Shown here: piece by piece, positions 1-8,766 of the stretch
Layout: each line of letters starts with the position of its first letter
How positions within the stretch are numbered: the first letter of the stretch is position 1
DNA from: Bacteroidales bacterium
Lineage (GTDB): Bacteria; Bacteroidota; Bacteroidia; Bacteroidales; CAIWKO01
DNA: 64,000 nt
NCBI GenBank assembly: GCA_023228145.1
Contig: JALOBU010000006.1
Location: 74,328-138,327 of the forward strand
Direction of reading: 5' to 3'
Translations under genes and position numbers: made by a program
Notes under the pieces: generated by a model
The model's database searches: none
What the model saw: the letters and a program-made list of their open reading frames with translations, nothing else
Told to the model about the DNA's origin: nothing

Positions 1-594
1 TGCTTGAGCGGTGAGTTCATCATCAAGTGCGCCAATCCATAAGGTCGTATTTTTGGAGGAGAAATTCTTTTTGATGTATTCTACACCTTGTGTACTTGCA
101 ACAATAGTTACAATATGCGTATGGCTAGGCTTGCCATTTTCAAGCAGGGATTTATGAGTCAGCACCAAAGATGCTCCGGTGGCAAGCATGGGGTCCGAAA
201 GAATTAATACTTTGTCAGTGAGTTCCGGACTGGAAGTATATTCCACCCGTATATCAAACTGCCCGTCTTTATAATGATATCGGTAGGCAGAAATAAATGC
301 ATTTTCGGAATGGTCAAAAAAATTTAGTAAGCCTTGATGCAGGGGTAATCCGGCACGAAGTATAGTGGCCAGCACCGGAAATGAAATTAAGACGGGGACT
401 TCAGCCACGCCAAGAGGGGTGGTAACTTCCCTGGTCTCATAAGCAAGTTGTTTGCTGATTTCATAAGCAAAAATTTCACCGATGCGTTCAAAATTCCTGC
501 GGAAGCGCATGCTGTCTTTCTGAATATTTTTATCGCGAATCTCAGCAATGAATTGATTGAGTATGGAATTACTTTTTCCTAAAATTTTTACCAT
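1..594 (-). CDS. upp: uracil phosphoribosyltransferase, 3'-truncated by the window edge
   Basis: Pyrimidine salvage enzyme converting uracil and PRPP to UMP in the cytosol. Translating the minus strand from the ATG at 592-594 gives 198 residues (MVKILGKSNS...) with no stop before the window edge, so only the C-terminus is missing; family members are usually about 208-218 aa. Seen: a mid-protein region typical of UPRT (ATILRAGLPLHQGLL) and the PRPP-binding loop ILSDPMLATGASL near residues 129-141. The gene runs in the same direction as the acetyltransferase-like gene upstream of it, with a 55-base gap. No operon partner can be assigned because the downstream side is outside the window. Confidence 0.93.
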   Translation of the reverse strand, partial: MVKILGKSNSILNQFIAEIRDKNIQKDSMRFRRNFERIGEIFAYEISKQLAYETREVTTPLGVAEVPVLISFPVLATILRAGLPLHQGLLNFFDHSENAFISAYRYHYKDGQFDIRVEYTSSPELTDKVLILSDPMLATGASLVLTHKSLLENGKPSHTHIVTIVASTQGVEYIKKNFSSKNTTLWIGALDDELTAQA

Positions 595-649
595 ATGTTT
601 TAATGTTATGCAGGTGCTAAAATAGTTTTTTTTTATATTGGATTTGATG

Positions 650-1558
650 TTATGCAAATAAATTTAATGGCCAAGGCAATCTGTTGATTTTGATTTGATG
701 GTAATTCACTTCTTCAGCGCCAAAATTTTTGTAAAAACGATAAAGAGAAGGATAATTACTGCCTTCAAAATCGAGAACGATATCTTTTTCAGCATTCGCT
801 TTTATAAAAGTATCAATCAGATAATGCATTACCGAGAGCTCTTTTGCTTTTAAACTGGTTGCTGAAAACAGGAATATAAATTTCTTAAAACCTTTGGCAA
901 ATATTATCCCTGCATGTAAATCTTGACCGACATAAGCTTCCCATGTTTCGCAGTGCCCCCGGAGTTGGAGTTGATAAACAATATTGCGCAGCGAATGGTA
1001 AAAATCTTTCGGAAGGCTTTTTAATTCACTTCCTTTATTATCAATAAAAAGCTGGATAATGTTTTCCACATTATGGTTTATTATAACCTTAATTTTTTCT
1101 TCAGAAAATTTTTTTAAGTTGCGTTTAAGGTTCTCTGAATAAGATTCTCTCAGGGTATCGTATGATTTATTCAGGTTTAGCTCAAGATTTATTTGTGTTT
1201 GTGAGGGGATTATTAATTTATCTACGGGGTTGTTGTGATTAAGGTTTATCTGGCCGTACAGGATTTTTTTTGGTATGTTGTTTACAAATTCCTGAACTTT
1301 TTTGGATGTAATTTCTTCGGATGAAAAAATTCCTAATTGTTGAATCATGGAGGGGAGAAACAAATATTGCATGTTGAATTTTCTACGTAAGGGCAGAGGC
1401 ATCACATAATCATAATCATCTTCCACCAAAGCATCCCATCTCCCGCACACGCAGTCCAAATACCATGAACAGGCATAGAGGTTTGAAATCAAAGAGCTTT
1501 CAATGCATCTGTTCCACTTGGTTTTATCTATTTCTCGATGCTGAAGATACGTTATCAT
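650..1558 (-). CDS. FemAB/GNAT-like acyltransferase-fold protein
   Basis: A 302-residue soluble protein of the acyl-CoA N-acyltransferase (FemAB/GNAT-like) superfamily; substrate unknown. Seen: an N-terminal segment with YACSWYLDCVCGRWDAL, a central basic stretch (NLKRNLKKFSEEKIK), and a C-terminal half ending in DFEGSNYPSLYRFYKNFGAEE. That last pattern is the one seen in many Bacteroidota proteins annotated only as GNAT-domain proteins. No signal peptide or membrane segment. The ATG at 1556-1558 is the natural start. It is divergent from typA across a 237-base AT-rich gap and lies upstream of upp in the same direction. Fold assignment is from motif recognition only; the reaction is not inferred. 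Confidence 0.7.
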   Translation of the reverse strand: MITYLQHREIDKTKWNRCIESSLISNLYACSWYLDCVCGRWDALVEDDYDYVMPLPLRRKFNMQYLFLPSMIQQLGIFSSEEITSKKVQEFVNNIPKKILYGQINLNHNNPVDKLIIPSQTQINLELNLNKSYDTLRESYSENLKRNLKKFSEEKIKVIINHNVENIIQLFIDNKGSELKSLPKDFYHSLRNIVYQLQLRGHCETWEAYVGQDLHAGIIFAKGFKKFIFLFSATSLKAKELSVMHYLIDTFIKANAEKDIVLDFEGSNYPSLYRFYKNFGAEEVNYHQIKINRLPWPLNLFA

Positions 1559-1749
1559 TAGCTTGAGTTTTGTACTTCTTGTTTATACCATTTTATCTTC
1601 AATCTATTTGCAATTTACAAATAAAAGAAAACAATTTGCCTAATGCTGAAACAAAATCAAAAATAAGTTTTTTCCTATTAACTTTTTTTTAAAAATGAAT
1701 ATTGCAATAACATTAAAGTTACCTGATGCTAAATGTCAAATATAAAGCC

Positions 1750-1757
1750 TACTTTTG
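1750..1757 (+). promoter_or_regulatory. Bacteroidota -7 element upstream of typA
   Basis: TACTTTTG matches the TAnnTTTG -7 consensus of Bacteroidota primary-sigma promoters and lies 38 bases before the typA ATG. No good TTTG -33 element is visible at the expected spacing, so this is a motif call only. Confidence 0.5.
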
Positions 1758-1795
1758 CAAATTCTTTTTTTTTGAACTGCTAATAATCACTATAA

Positions 1796-3598
1796 ATGAC
1801 TCAAATCAGAAACGTTGCAATCATTGCGCATGTTGACCACGGAAAAACCACTCTTGTTGACCGTATTCTTTACCAGGTAAAATTGTTTCGGGACAACCAG
1901 GAAAAGAAAGAGCTGATACTTGATTCTAATGACCTTGAACGGGAAAGAGGAATTACTATATTATCAAAAAATGTTTCTGTCAGGTACAAAGGTGTGAAGA
2001 TAAACATTATCGATACTCCCGGGCACTCTGATTTCGGAGGAGAAGTAGAGCGTGTACTGAATATGGCTGATGGCGTGCTGTTGCTTGTAGATGCTTTTGA
2101 AGGCCCCATGCCCCAGACACGTTTTGTGTTGCAGAAAGCTCTTGAATTGGGTTTAAAACCGATAGTTGTAATTAATAAGGTTGATAAGCCAAATTGCTCT
2201 CCCGATGAGGTACAAGAGAAAGTTTTTGACCTGATGTTTAACCTCGATGCAAGCGAAAATCAACTTAATTTTCCTACGGTTTTTGGTTCATCCAAGCAGG
2301 GGTGGATGTCTGCTGACTGGCGAAATACAACAAGCGATGTCAGCTATTTACTTGATATGATTATAAAACACATTCCACCACCCGAAAAAGCCTTGGGAAC
2401 ATTACAGCTTCAAATCAGCTCACTCGATTATTCATCATATGTTGGGCGTATTGCAGTAGGGCGGATCTCTCGTGGCAGCATCAAAGCAGGAATGCAACTT
2501 TCTATTGTGAAAAACGATGGTTCTATTGCAAAAACAGTTATCAAAGAGTTATATCTTTTTGAAGGTCTTGGTAAAGAAAAGGTTAAATATGAAGTTGGGG
2601 CTGGTGAGATTTGCGCTGTGCTTGGCCCCGAAAATTTTGAAATAGGTGATACCATTGCCGACCTCGAAAACCCCGAAGGGCTTTTGCCTATCAGCGTTGA
2701 TGAGCCCACTATGAGCATGCTGTTCACCGTAAATAATTCACCATTTTTTGGGAAAGAAGGTGTTTATGTTACCTCCAGGCACCTTCGCGAAAGGCTTTTT
2801 CGTGAAACGGAAAAAAATCTTGCCCTCAGGGTGGAAGAAACAGATTCTCCGGATAAACTGCTGGTATTTGGAAGGGGAATCTTACATCTTTCTATCCTGG
2901 TGGAAACCATGAGGCGTGAAGGGTATGAATTTCAGCTTGGACAGCCTCAGGTAATTATAAAGGACATCAAAGGCTTAAAACATGAACCTGTTGAATCTCT
3001 TACCATTCATGTGCCCGAAATATTTTCAGGAAAGGTTATTGAAATAGTGACCAAACGCAGAGGGGAAATTGTGAATTTTGAAACACGCAATGACCGTATG
3101 GAATTGAAATTTGACATACCCGCCCGGGGCCTTATCGGATTGACAAATACTTTGCTGACTTCTACAGAAGGCGAAGCCGTGATTGCTCACACCTTTAAAG
3201 CGTTTGAACCATGGAAAGGAGAAATCGCAAATCGCAGAAACGGTTCTCTGATATCGGGAGAGACAGGCACGGCTATTACCTATGCACTTGATAAACTTCA
3301 GGACCGGGGCCGTTTTTTTGTTGAGCCAAATGATAAAATATATGAAGGCCAGATTATAGGAGAAAATTCCCGTTACGATGATATTGTGGTGAACCTGACG
3401 AAAACAAAAAAACTGACCAACATACGTGCATCGGGCTCTGATGATAAAGCTGTTATTATTCCTGCCAAAAAGTTTTCTCTTGAAGAAGCCATGGAATATA
3501 TCAAGGATGATGAGTATGTGGAAATAACTCCTAAATCAATACGTTTGCGAAAAATAATTCTTGATGAAACCCTGCGTAAACGTAGTAAAAAAGTGTAA
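1796..3598 (+). CDS. typA: ribosome-associated translational GTPase TypA/BipA
   Basis: Translation-factor GTPase that binds the ribosome and acts in stress adaptation and ribosome assembly. The 600 residues match the family's usual length of about 600-615. Seen: G1 AHVDHGKTT at residues 11-19, G2 RGITI around 51-55, G3 DTPGHSDF, G4 NKVDK. EF-G-like domains II, III and V and the TypA-specific C-terminal domain follow (PARGLIGLTNTLLTSTEGEA, then NGSLISGETGTAITYAL). The ATG at 1796 places the G1 loop at its normal distance from the N-terminus. Transcribed alone toward the acyl-CoA synthetase gene; a TACTTTTG -7 motif lies 38 bases upstream. Confidence 0.97.
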   Translation: MTQIRNVAIIAHVDHGKTTLVDRILYQVKLFRDNQEKKELILDSNDLERERGITILSKNVSVRYKGVKINIIDTPGHSDFGGEVERVLNMADGVLLLVDAFEGPMPQTRFVLQKALELGLKPIVVINKVDKPNCSPDEVQEKVFDLMFNLDASENQLNFPTVFGSSKQGWMSADWRNTTSDVSYLLDMIIKHIPPPEKALGTLQLQISSLDYSSYVGRIAVGRISRGSIKAGMQLSIVKNDGSIAKTVIKELYLFEGLGKEKVKYEVGAGEICAVLGPENFEIGDTIADLENPEGLLPISVDEPTMSMLFTVNNSPFFGKEGVYVTSRHLRERLFRETEKNLALRVEETDSPDKLLVFGRGILHLSILVETMRREGYEFQLGQPQVIIKDIKGLKHEPVESLTIHVPEIFSGKVIEIVTKRRGEIVNFETRNDRMELKFDIPARGLIGLTNTLLTSTEGEAVIAHTFKAFEPWKGEIANRRNGSLISGETGTAITYALDKLQDRGRFFVEPNDKIYEGQIIGENSRYDDIVVNLTKTKKLTNIRASGSDDKAVIIPAKKFSLEEAMEYIKDDEYVEITPKSIRLRKIILDETLRKRSKKV

Positions 3599-3667
3599 CA
3601 GGATGGTTAATCTGCGGATATTTATCTTTGTTTAAAATATTAATTAAATGGATGTTGATTTTTTTAG

Positions 3668-3675
3668 TAATTTTG
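3668..3675 (+). promoter_or_regulatory. Bacteroidota -7 element upstream of the acyl-CoA synthetase
   Basis: TAATTTTG matches TAnnTTTG and ends 19 bases before the ATG at 3695. It suggests the gene has its own promoter in the 96-base gap after typA. A clear -33 TTTG at 19-21 bases spacing is not visible. Confidence 0.45.
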
Positions 3676-3694
3676 CACTCCAATTTAATTTTTG

Positions 3695-5350
3695 ATGGCG
3701 AACTTTAAAATTCCATTGACTTTTCCTGCCTTATTTTCCAATTCGGTTCAGAAGTTTCCTGATAATAACGCGCTCTCATTTGTTGATAAAAGCCCTATTA
3801 CATACAAACAAATGAATCAAAGGATTTATGCACTCATTGCATATCTCGAGGATTTAAATGTAAAACAGGGTGATAAAATTGCCATACTCAGCACCAACAT
3901 GCCTAACTGGGGGATTGCATATTTTGCAATTACTTTCATGGGTGCTGTAGCTGTCCCTTTATTGCCGGATTTTAATACAGATGAAATTGAAAAATTCATT
4001 AGCCATTCTGAGACCAGGATGTTATTTGTTTCTGAGAATCTTAGATATAAACTTAAAGGTATAGAAGATGAACTGCCCAAGGATATTATTATTATAGATG
4101 ATTTTTCGTATGCGGATTCCGGCAATCAAAATGTACGTTTTGACATCGAATCAAAACCGGAAAAGAACTATACTGTTGAAGAGAGCACCCTTGCCGCAAT
4201 CATATACACATCAGGGACCACAGGGAATCCAAAGGGTGTGATGCTCACACACAAAAATATTTGCTTTGACGCAATAAAATCAAGGATTATTCAACCTGTA
4301 AATGAAAACGACCGTTTTCTTTCAGTGCTTCCTCTTTCACATACTTACGAAAACACCCTCGGGTTGATATTGTCAATGATCAGCGGAGCCTGTACATATT
4401 ATCTTTCCAAACCTCCGACACCGGCCATATTGCTACCCGCACTGCAAATGGTCAGGCCTACCATTATGCTGACTGTTCCTTTAATTATTGAAAAAATATT
4501 CAGGAATTCTATACTTCCGAAATTCACCAAGGGGAAGTTGATCAGCTATTTATATTCATTGCCGTTTTTCAGAAAGATACTTCATTTGTTGGCAGGAAAA
4601 AAACTGATGAAGACATTTGGCGGGGAAATAAAATTTTTTGGAATTGGGGGCGCTAAGCTTGATAAAACTATTGAACGCTTCCTGATAGAAGCACGTTTCC
4701 CTTATGCCATTGGTTACGGGTTAACTGAAACTTCTCCGCTGCTTGCAGGAGCAAACCCAAAATTTACCCGGTTGCAATCAACAGGGCCGGCCATGGAAGG
4801 TGTTGAATTGAAAATTGCAAACCCTGATAAAATTACCGGTGAGGGCGAAATATGGGCAAGAGGTGCAAATATTATGATGGGATACTATAAAGATATGGAA
4901 CAAACAAGAAAGGTACTTGATGAAAGCGGATGGTTCAAAACAGGAGACCTTGGGATGTTTGATAAAAATAACTTCCTTTACATTAAAGGCAGGCTGAAGA
5001 ATATGATTGTAATGAACAACGGAGAAAATGTGTATCCTGAGGAGATAGAGACTGTGATTAATAATTTTAATTATGTGAGCGATTCTTTAGTAGTTGAAGA
5101 AAAAGGGAAACTCGTAGCGTTGGTATATTTTAACAAAGAAGAGATTGAAAAAAAATATCAGCACATTAAAACTGAGGTGTCTGCATACGTGGAACATAAA
5201 ATTGAAGAATTAAAAATCGAGCTAAAAGAATATATCAACAAACGGGTCAATAAATTTTCACGAATTCATTTGGTAATCGCCCGGCCTGACCCTTTCAAAA
5301 AAACAGCAACACAAAAAATCAAACGATTTTTGTATTCAAAAAACAAATAA
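3695..5350 (+). CDS. AMP-binding long-chain acyl-CoA synthetase (FadD/Faa-type)
   Basis: ANL-superfamily adenylating enzyme expected to activate fatty acids as acyl-AMP and then acyl-CoA. Seen: the P-loop-like AMP motif IIYTSGTTGNPKGVML near residues 169-184, the A5 motif GYGLTETSPLL, the A7 motif TGDLG, and GRLKNMIVMNNGENVYPEEIE, a long-chain-type variant of A8. The C-terminus ends FKKTATQKIKRF, carrying the catalytic-lysine region. 551 residues, a short form of the long-chain family. I take ATG at 3695 rather than the TTG just before it. The gene is convergent with dnaA with only 4 bases between stop codons. Substrate chain length cannot be read from sequence. Confidence 0.88.
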   Translation: MANFKIPLTFPALFSNSVQKFPDNNALSFVDKSPITYKQMNQRIYALIAYLEDLNVKQGDKIAILSTNMPNWGIAYFAITFMGAVAVPLLPDFNTDEIEKFISHSETRMLFVSENLRYKLKGIEDELPKDIIIIDDFSYADSGNQNVRFDIESKPEKNYTVEESTLAAIIYTSGTTGNPKGVMLTHKNICFDAIKSRIIQPVNENDRFLSVLPLSHTYENTLGLILSMISGACTYYLSKPPTPAILLPALQMVRPTIMLTVPLIIEKIFRNSILPKFTKGKLISYLYSLPFFRKILHLLAGKKLMKTFGGEIKFFGIGGAKLDKTIERFLIEARFPYAIGYGLTETSPLLAGANPKFTRLQSTGPAMEGVELKIANPDKITGEGEIWARGANIMMGYYKDMEQTRKVLDESGWFKTGDLGMFDKNNFLYIKGRLKNMIVMNNGENVYPEEIETVINNFNYVSDSLVVEEKGKLVALVYFNKEEIEKKYQHIKTEVSAYVEHKIEELKIELKEYINKRVNKFSRIHLVIARPDPFKKTATQKIKRFLYSKNK

Positions 5351-5354
5351 TTTA

Positions 5355-6791
5355 TTACAATTTAATTTTCTTTTCCAAGTCGTCCACGTAAAGTTTAAAC
5401 TGCTTGTCGGTTTCAATCAGGTTGTTGACTGTACGGCAGGCGTGTAGCACAGTGGCATGGTCTTTTTTGCCGCAGTGCAGACCGATGGATGCCAGTGACG
5501 CTTTAGTAAGTTTCTTGGCAAAAAACATCGAAAGCTGTCTTGCCTGAACAATCTCGCGTTTGCGGGTTTTGGAATTCAGCAGGTCAATATTAATGCCGAA
5601 ATAATCGCAGACAATTTTCTGAATAAAATCTATGGATATCTCGCGTGAATTGGTGCGGATGAATTTGTCAATGATTTGTTTCGCCAGGTCAATGGTAATG
5701 GCTTTCTTATTGAGCGACGACTGCGCAAGCAATGAAACATAAGCGCCTTCGAGTTCGCGTATATTCGTTGTGATGTTATAAGCCAAGTATTCCACAACGT
5801 CGCGGGGCATTTCAATGCCGTTATTATAAAGTTTCTTTTCAACAATGGCGATGCGTGTTTCAAGGTCAGGCAACTGCAGGTCGGCAGAAAGTCCCCATTT
5901 AAAACGTGAGAGAAGCCGCGGTTCAATGCCTTTCATGTCAATGGGTGCTTTGTCAGAAGCAATTACAATTTGGCATCCACGCTGATGCAGGTGGTTGAAA
6001 ATGTGGAAAAAGGCATTTTGTGTTGCTTCCTTTCCTGAGATAAATTGTATGTCATCAATAATCAGAACATCTAACATCTGATAAAAATTCATAAAGTCGT
6101 TCTGATTGTTGTTTCTTACAGCATCTATAAACTGGCTGATAAATTGTTCGCATTGAACGTACAAAACAATTTTATCAGGAAAATTGTTTTTTATCTGTAT
6201 GCCGATGGCATGTGAAAGGTGTGTTTTCCCAAGGCCGGTGTTGCAATACAGCAACAATGGATTGAAAGCCGTTTTCCCGGGGTTGTTCGCAACTGCATAT
6301 CCTGCTGACCTCGCGAGGCGGTTGCAATCTCCTTCAACAAAATTATCAAAAGAATAATTTTCATTGAGCTGAGGATGTACCTGGATTTTTTTGAGGCCGG
6401 GTATCATAAAGGGATTGGGAATGTCTTTGGAGTTGCCTTTGTTAAGGTCAATAGGCATTGCCATGCTCGGGTTTTTCAACGCCCTGCGGTTTACCGTGGG
6501 TGCTTTGATAGTTAGCGGTGATGTGTTGCCGTAACTGTTTTCCATCACAATGCTGTATTCCAACTGCCCTTCAGTTCCAAGTTCTTTTACAATGGTTTTC
6601 TTCAGCAAGTCAATATAATGTTCTTCCAGCCATTCATAAAAGAACTGGCTCGGAACCTGTATTGTCAATGTACCATCAATTAGCCTAACGGGTACTATAG
6701 GTTCAAACCAGGTTTTAAAACTTTGATATGGAATATTATCCTTTATTATGTTAAGACATCTGTTCCAAACATCATTATGGTCCCGTTTCAT
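5355..6791 (-). CDS. dnaA: chromosomal replication initiator DnaA
   Basis: Origin-binding AAA+ ATPase that opens oriC and recruits DnaB. From ATG at 6791 the protein has 478 residues. Seen: domain I (VWNRCLNIIKDNIPYQSFKTW), a variable linker rich in N, P and K, Walker A CNTGLGKTH near residue 183, Walker B VLIIDDIQF, sensor SRFKWGLSADL, and the C-terminal DNA-binding helix-turn-helix with signature CGKKDHATVLHACRTV. A TTG codon at 6804-6806 would add five residues, but ATG fits the family N-terminus (RDHNDVWNRC). It stands alone; dnaN and recF are not adjacent, as is common in Bacteroidota. Confidence 0.97.
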   Translation of the reverse strand: MKRDHNDVWNRCLNIIKDNIPYQSFKTWFEPIVPVRLIDGTLTIQVPSQFFYEWLEEHYIDLLKKTIVKELGTEGQLEYSIVMENSYGNTSPLTIKAPTVNRRALKNPSMAMPIDLNKGNSKDIPNPFMIPGLKKIQVHPQLNENYSFDNFVEGDCNRLARSAGYAVANNPGKTAFNPLLLYCNTGLGKTHLSHAIGIQIKNNFPDKIVLYVQCEQFISQFIDAVRNNNQNDFMNFYQMLDVLIIDDIQFISGKEATQNAFFHIFNHLHQRGCQIVIASDKAPIDMKGIEPRLLSRFKWGLSADLQLPDLETRIAIVEKKLYNNGIEMPRDVVEYLAYNITTNIRELEGAYVSLLAQSSLNKKAITIDLAKQIIDKFIRTNSREISIDFIQKIVCDYFGINIDLLNSKTRKREIVQARQLSMFFAKKLTKASLASIGLHCGKKDHATVLHACRTVNNLIETDKQFKLYVDDLEKKIKL

Positions 6792-6965
6792 TCTTTTTTC
6801 CTTCAACTTATCAACAATTATTTTATTTTAATAAAAAAATACTTTTACGTAACGCTTGATTCCCTAAGAATTTATTCGTCATATCCCTTAATTCTGTTTG
6901 TTGTTGAAATTGTTTACAAATATTATCATTTTAATAGTAAAAAAAAAATTTTTTTATGATTATTT

Positions 6966-7889
6966 TTAAAAATTTTTTATTGACTGTGCGTAACAATATT
7001 TAACTCCCGCCTTATCAGCAAAATACAAATCTATACGGCCAAGTCTGACTCCATTATTTCCCGTTTGAGCAATGATTACATTTTCAAAATCTGAATTTTT
7101 TATGCTTTTTGATGGATCGAGCAGTGTATGAGTATGGCCTCCAATAATGATATCAATATTTTTTGATTGTTTCGCCAGGCTAAGGTCGCTTATCTGGGCA
7201 TCGTCATATGAATGCCCCAGGTGAGACAAGCAAACCACGAGGTCACATTTTTTTTGTTTTTTTAGCATGTATGCCATTTCCGCTGCTTTCTCAATGGGGT
7301 CTATGTAACGGGTTTTCCCGTAGTTTGATGCATTGACAAGCCCTTCAAGTTTGACACCAAGGCCGAAAACGCCAACTTTTATTCCAACGATATCATAAAT
7401 TTTATAAGCGGGGATTTTATCTTTTAAAATTGTTTCTGAAAAATCATAATTGGATGAAATAATGTCAAAAGTGGCATACGGTAATTGTTTCAGTAAGCCT
7501 TCAAGCCCTGCATCGAAATCATGATTTCCTATGTTCATAGCTGTATATCCCATCATGCTCATCAACTTAAATTCCAGTTCGCCGCCAAAATAATTAAAAT
7601 ATGGTGTTCCCTGAAAAACATCACCTGCATCAAAAACAAGTACATTAGGTTCTTCACTGCGGATTTTTTTTATCATGCTTGCCCTGCGTGCATAACCACC
7701 CATGTTGGCATACCTGGCATCATTGGAAGGATATGATTCTATCCTGCTATGAGTGTCATTTGTATATAGTATAGTAAGTTTGTATACTTTTTTTTTGTTC
7801 TGTGTTTGTGAGTTGACAGGAAATAACAGCATAAAACATAACAAAGCTGTCAGCGTCAGATAAAGAATATGTGTGTTTTTATTATTCAT
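6966..7889 (-). CDS. secreted UshA-type metallophosphatase (N-terminal half of 5'-nucleotidase as a separate gene)
   Basis: Calcineurin-like metallophosphoesterase matching the catalytic domain of 5'-nucleotidase/UshA, exported by the signal peptide MNNKNTHILYLTLTALLCFM. Seen: metal ligands in YTNDTHSR, DAGDVFQGTP, NIGNHDFDAG, SHLGH and GGHTHT, the full set for a dinuclear site. About 307 residues, only the phosphatase half of the roughly 550-residue UshA. The matching C-terminal domain is encoded by the gene immediately upstream, whose stop overlaps this start by 8 bases. The two probably form a translationally coupled pair acting together in the periplasm on nucleotides. ATG at 7889 is preferred over an in-frame ATG six codons earlier because it sits at the coupling junction. 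Confidence 0.88.
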   Translation of the reverse strand: MNNKNTHILYLTLTALLCFMLLFPVNSQTQNKKKVYKLTILYTNDTHSRIESYPSNDARYANMGGYARRASMIKKIRSEEPNVLVFDAGDVFQGTPYFNYFGGELEFKLMSMMGYTAMNIGNHDFDAGLEGLLKQLPYATFDIISSNYDFSETILKDKIPAYKIYDIVGIKVGVFGLGVKLEGLVNASNYGKTRYIDPIEKAAEMAYMLKKQKKCDLVVCLSHLGHSYDDAQISDLSLAKQSKNIDIIIGGHTHTLLDPSKSIKNSDFENVIIAQTGNNGVRLGRIDLYFADKAGVKYCYAQSIKNF

Positions 7890-8649
7890 AATATATGCGC
7901 TTATCAAGTTTTGCTTGTATGTTTTTTCCTTCCATGGTCAACTCCTTCAGGTATTCAATGATAATATCGCGCATCCTGATATTAAGTGGAAAACTTTCTA
8001 AAGCGTCTGAAAAACACCTGACATTGTCTCCGCCATTATACAGGTAATCGGAAGTAAGAATATAGTATTCTTTACTTACGTCAAATTTTTCTCCTCCAAT
8101 TGTAACATTGGATGCGGTGTTATCTTTTATGCCCATGGAAATACCTGCTACAGGCATACCTCCTTTTGAGGCAATAAAATCAAGCATTTCTTTAACTTTT
8201 GCTCCGCTGAGTTTAGCAACATAAATCTCATTATCAAAGGGCATCAGTTCGAAGATGTTGCCAACGGTAATATTCCCTTTTGGAAGTTCCGTACGAAAAC
8301 CTCCGTTGTTCAGTAAGCACGCATCGGCTTTCAGATTAAACGACTTATGAAAGTATTGATTTCCTTTATGAAATACAAGGTCTGTTACGAAATTACTCAA
8401 CAAACTTTCGGGTTCATCTTTTGTAAGGGCAATGTCGGAGAAAGCAACAACTTCGTTCATTTTTCTTTCGAGCTGCTTTGTATAAGGTGCAATAAAGGTT
8501 TTGACGATTGAGTCTTCACCAATAGCGGAGTTTAAAACAATCATTGAAGTCTGTGTACTTTCTTCAAGAAGGTGCAAATGCTTTGAACAGGATACTGATA
8601 GTATCAGTATAAAAATGAAAGAAAAAGAAATAAAAAACCTGTTCGTCAT
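7882..8649 (-). CDS. lipoprotein with 5'-nucleotidase C-terminal domain
   Basis: A 255-residue lipoprotein: hydrophobic leader RFFISFSFIFILILSVSC with lipobox LSVSC, then the substrate-binding 5'-nucleotidase C-terminal domain. Seen: LLSNFVTDLVFHKGNQYF, ADACLLNNGGFRTELPKGNI, VGNIFELMPFDNEIYVAKLS, and YYILTSDYLYNGGDN, all typical of UshA domain 2. It lacks any phosphatase motif; the catalytic domain is in the next gene, overlapping by 8 bases. Gene order (C-domain first, N-domain second) is the reverse of the fused enzyme. The split arrangement is seen in other Bacteroidota. It probably anchors the nucleotidase activity to a membrane. Confidence 0.88.
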   Translation of the reverse strand: MTNRFFISFSFIFILILSVSCSKHLHLLEESTQTSMIVLNSAIGEDSIVKTFIAPYTKQLERKMNEVVAFSDIALTKDEPESLLSNFVTDLVFHKGNQYFHKSFNLKADACLLNNGGFRTELPKGNITVGNIFELMPFDNEIYVAKLSGAKVKEMLDFIASKGGMPVAGISMGIKDNTASNVTIGGEKFDVSKEYYILTSDYLYNGGDNVRCFSDALESFPLNIRMRDIIIEYLKELTMEGKNIQAKLDKRIYYE

Positions 8650-8766
8650 GCTTTTGTTTTTGCAGATGTAATTTTTTTGTTTGTTTGTCTGGAACGCTTA
8701 TTTGATAAGCCTTACAGAAAGGGTTATGTCAATAAAAAACGGGGATGCAAATAACATAAATTTTTT

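Noticed and set aside
6792..6965. AT-rich gap beside dnaA with one DnaA-box-like 9-mer (TTATCAACA at 6808-6816) as a replication origin
   Set aside because: Only one imperfect box was found, no cluster or typical spacing, and dnaN/recF are not adjacent. Not enough to call oriC.
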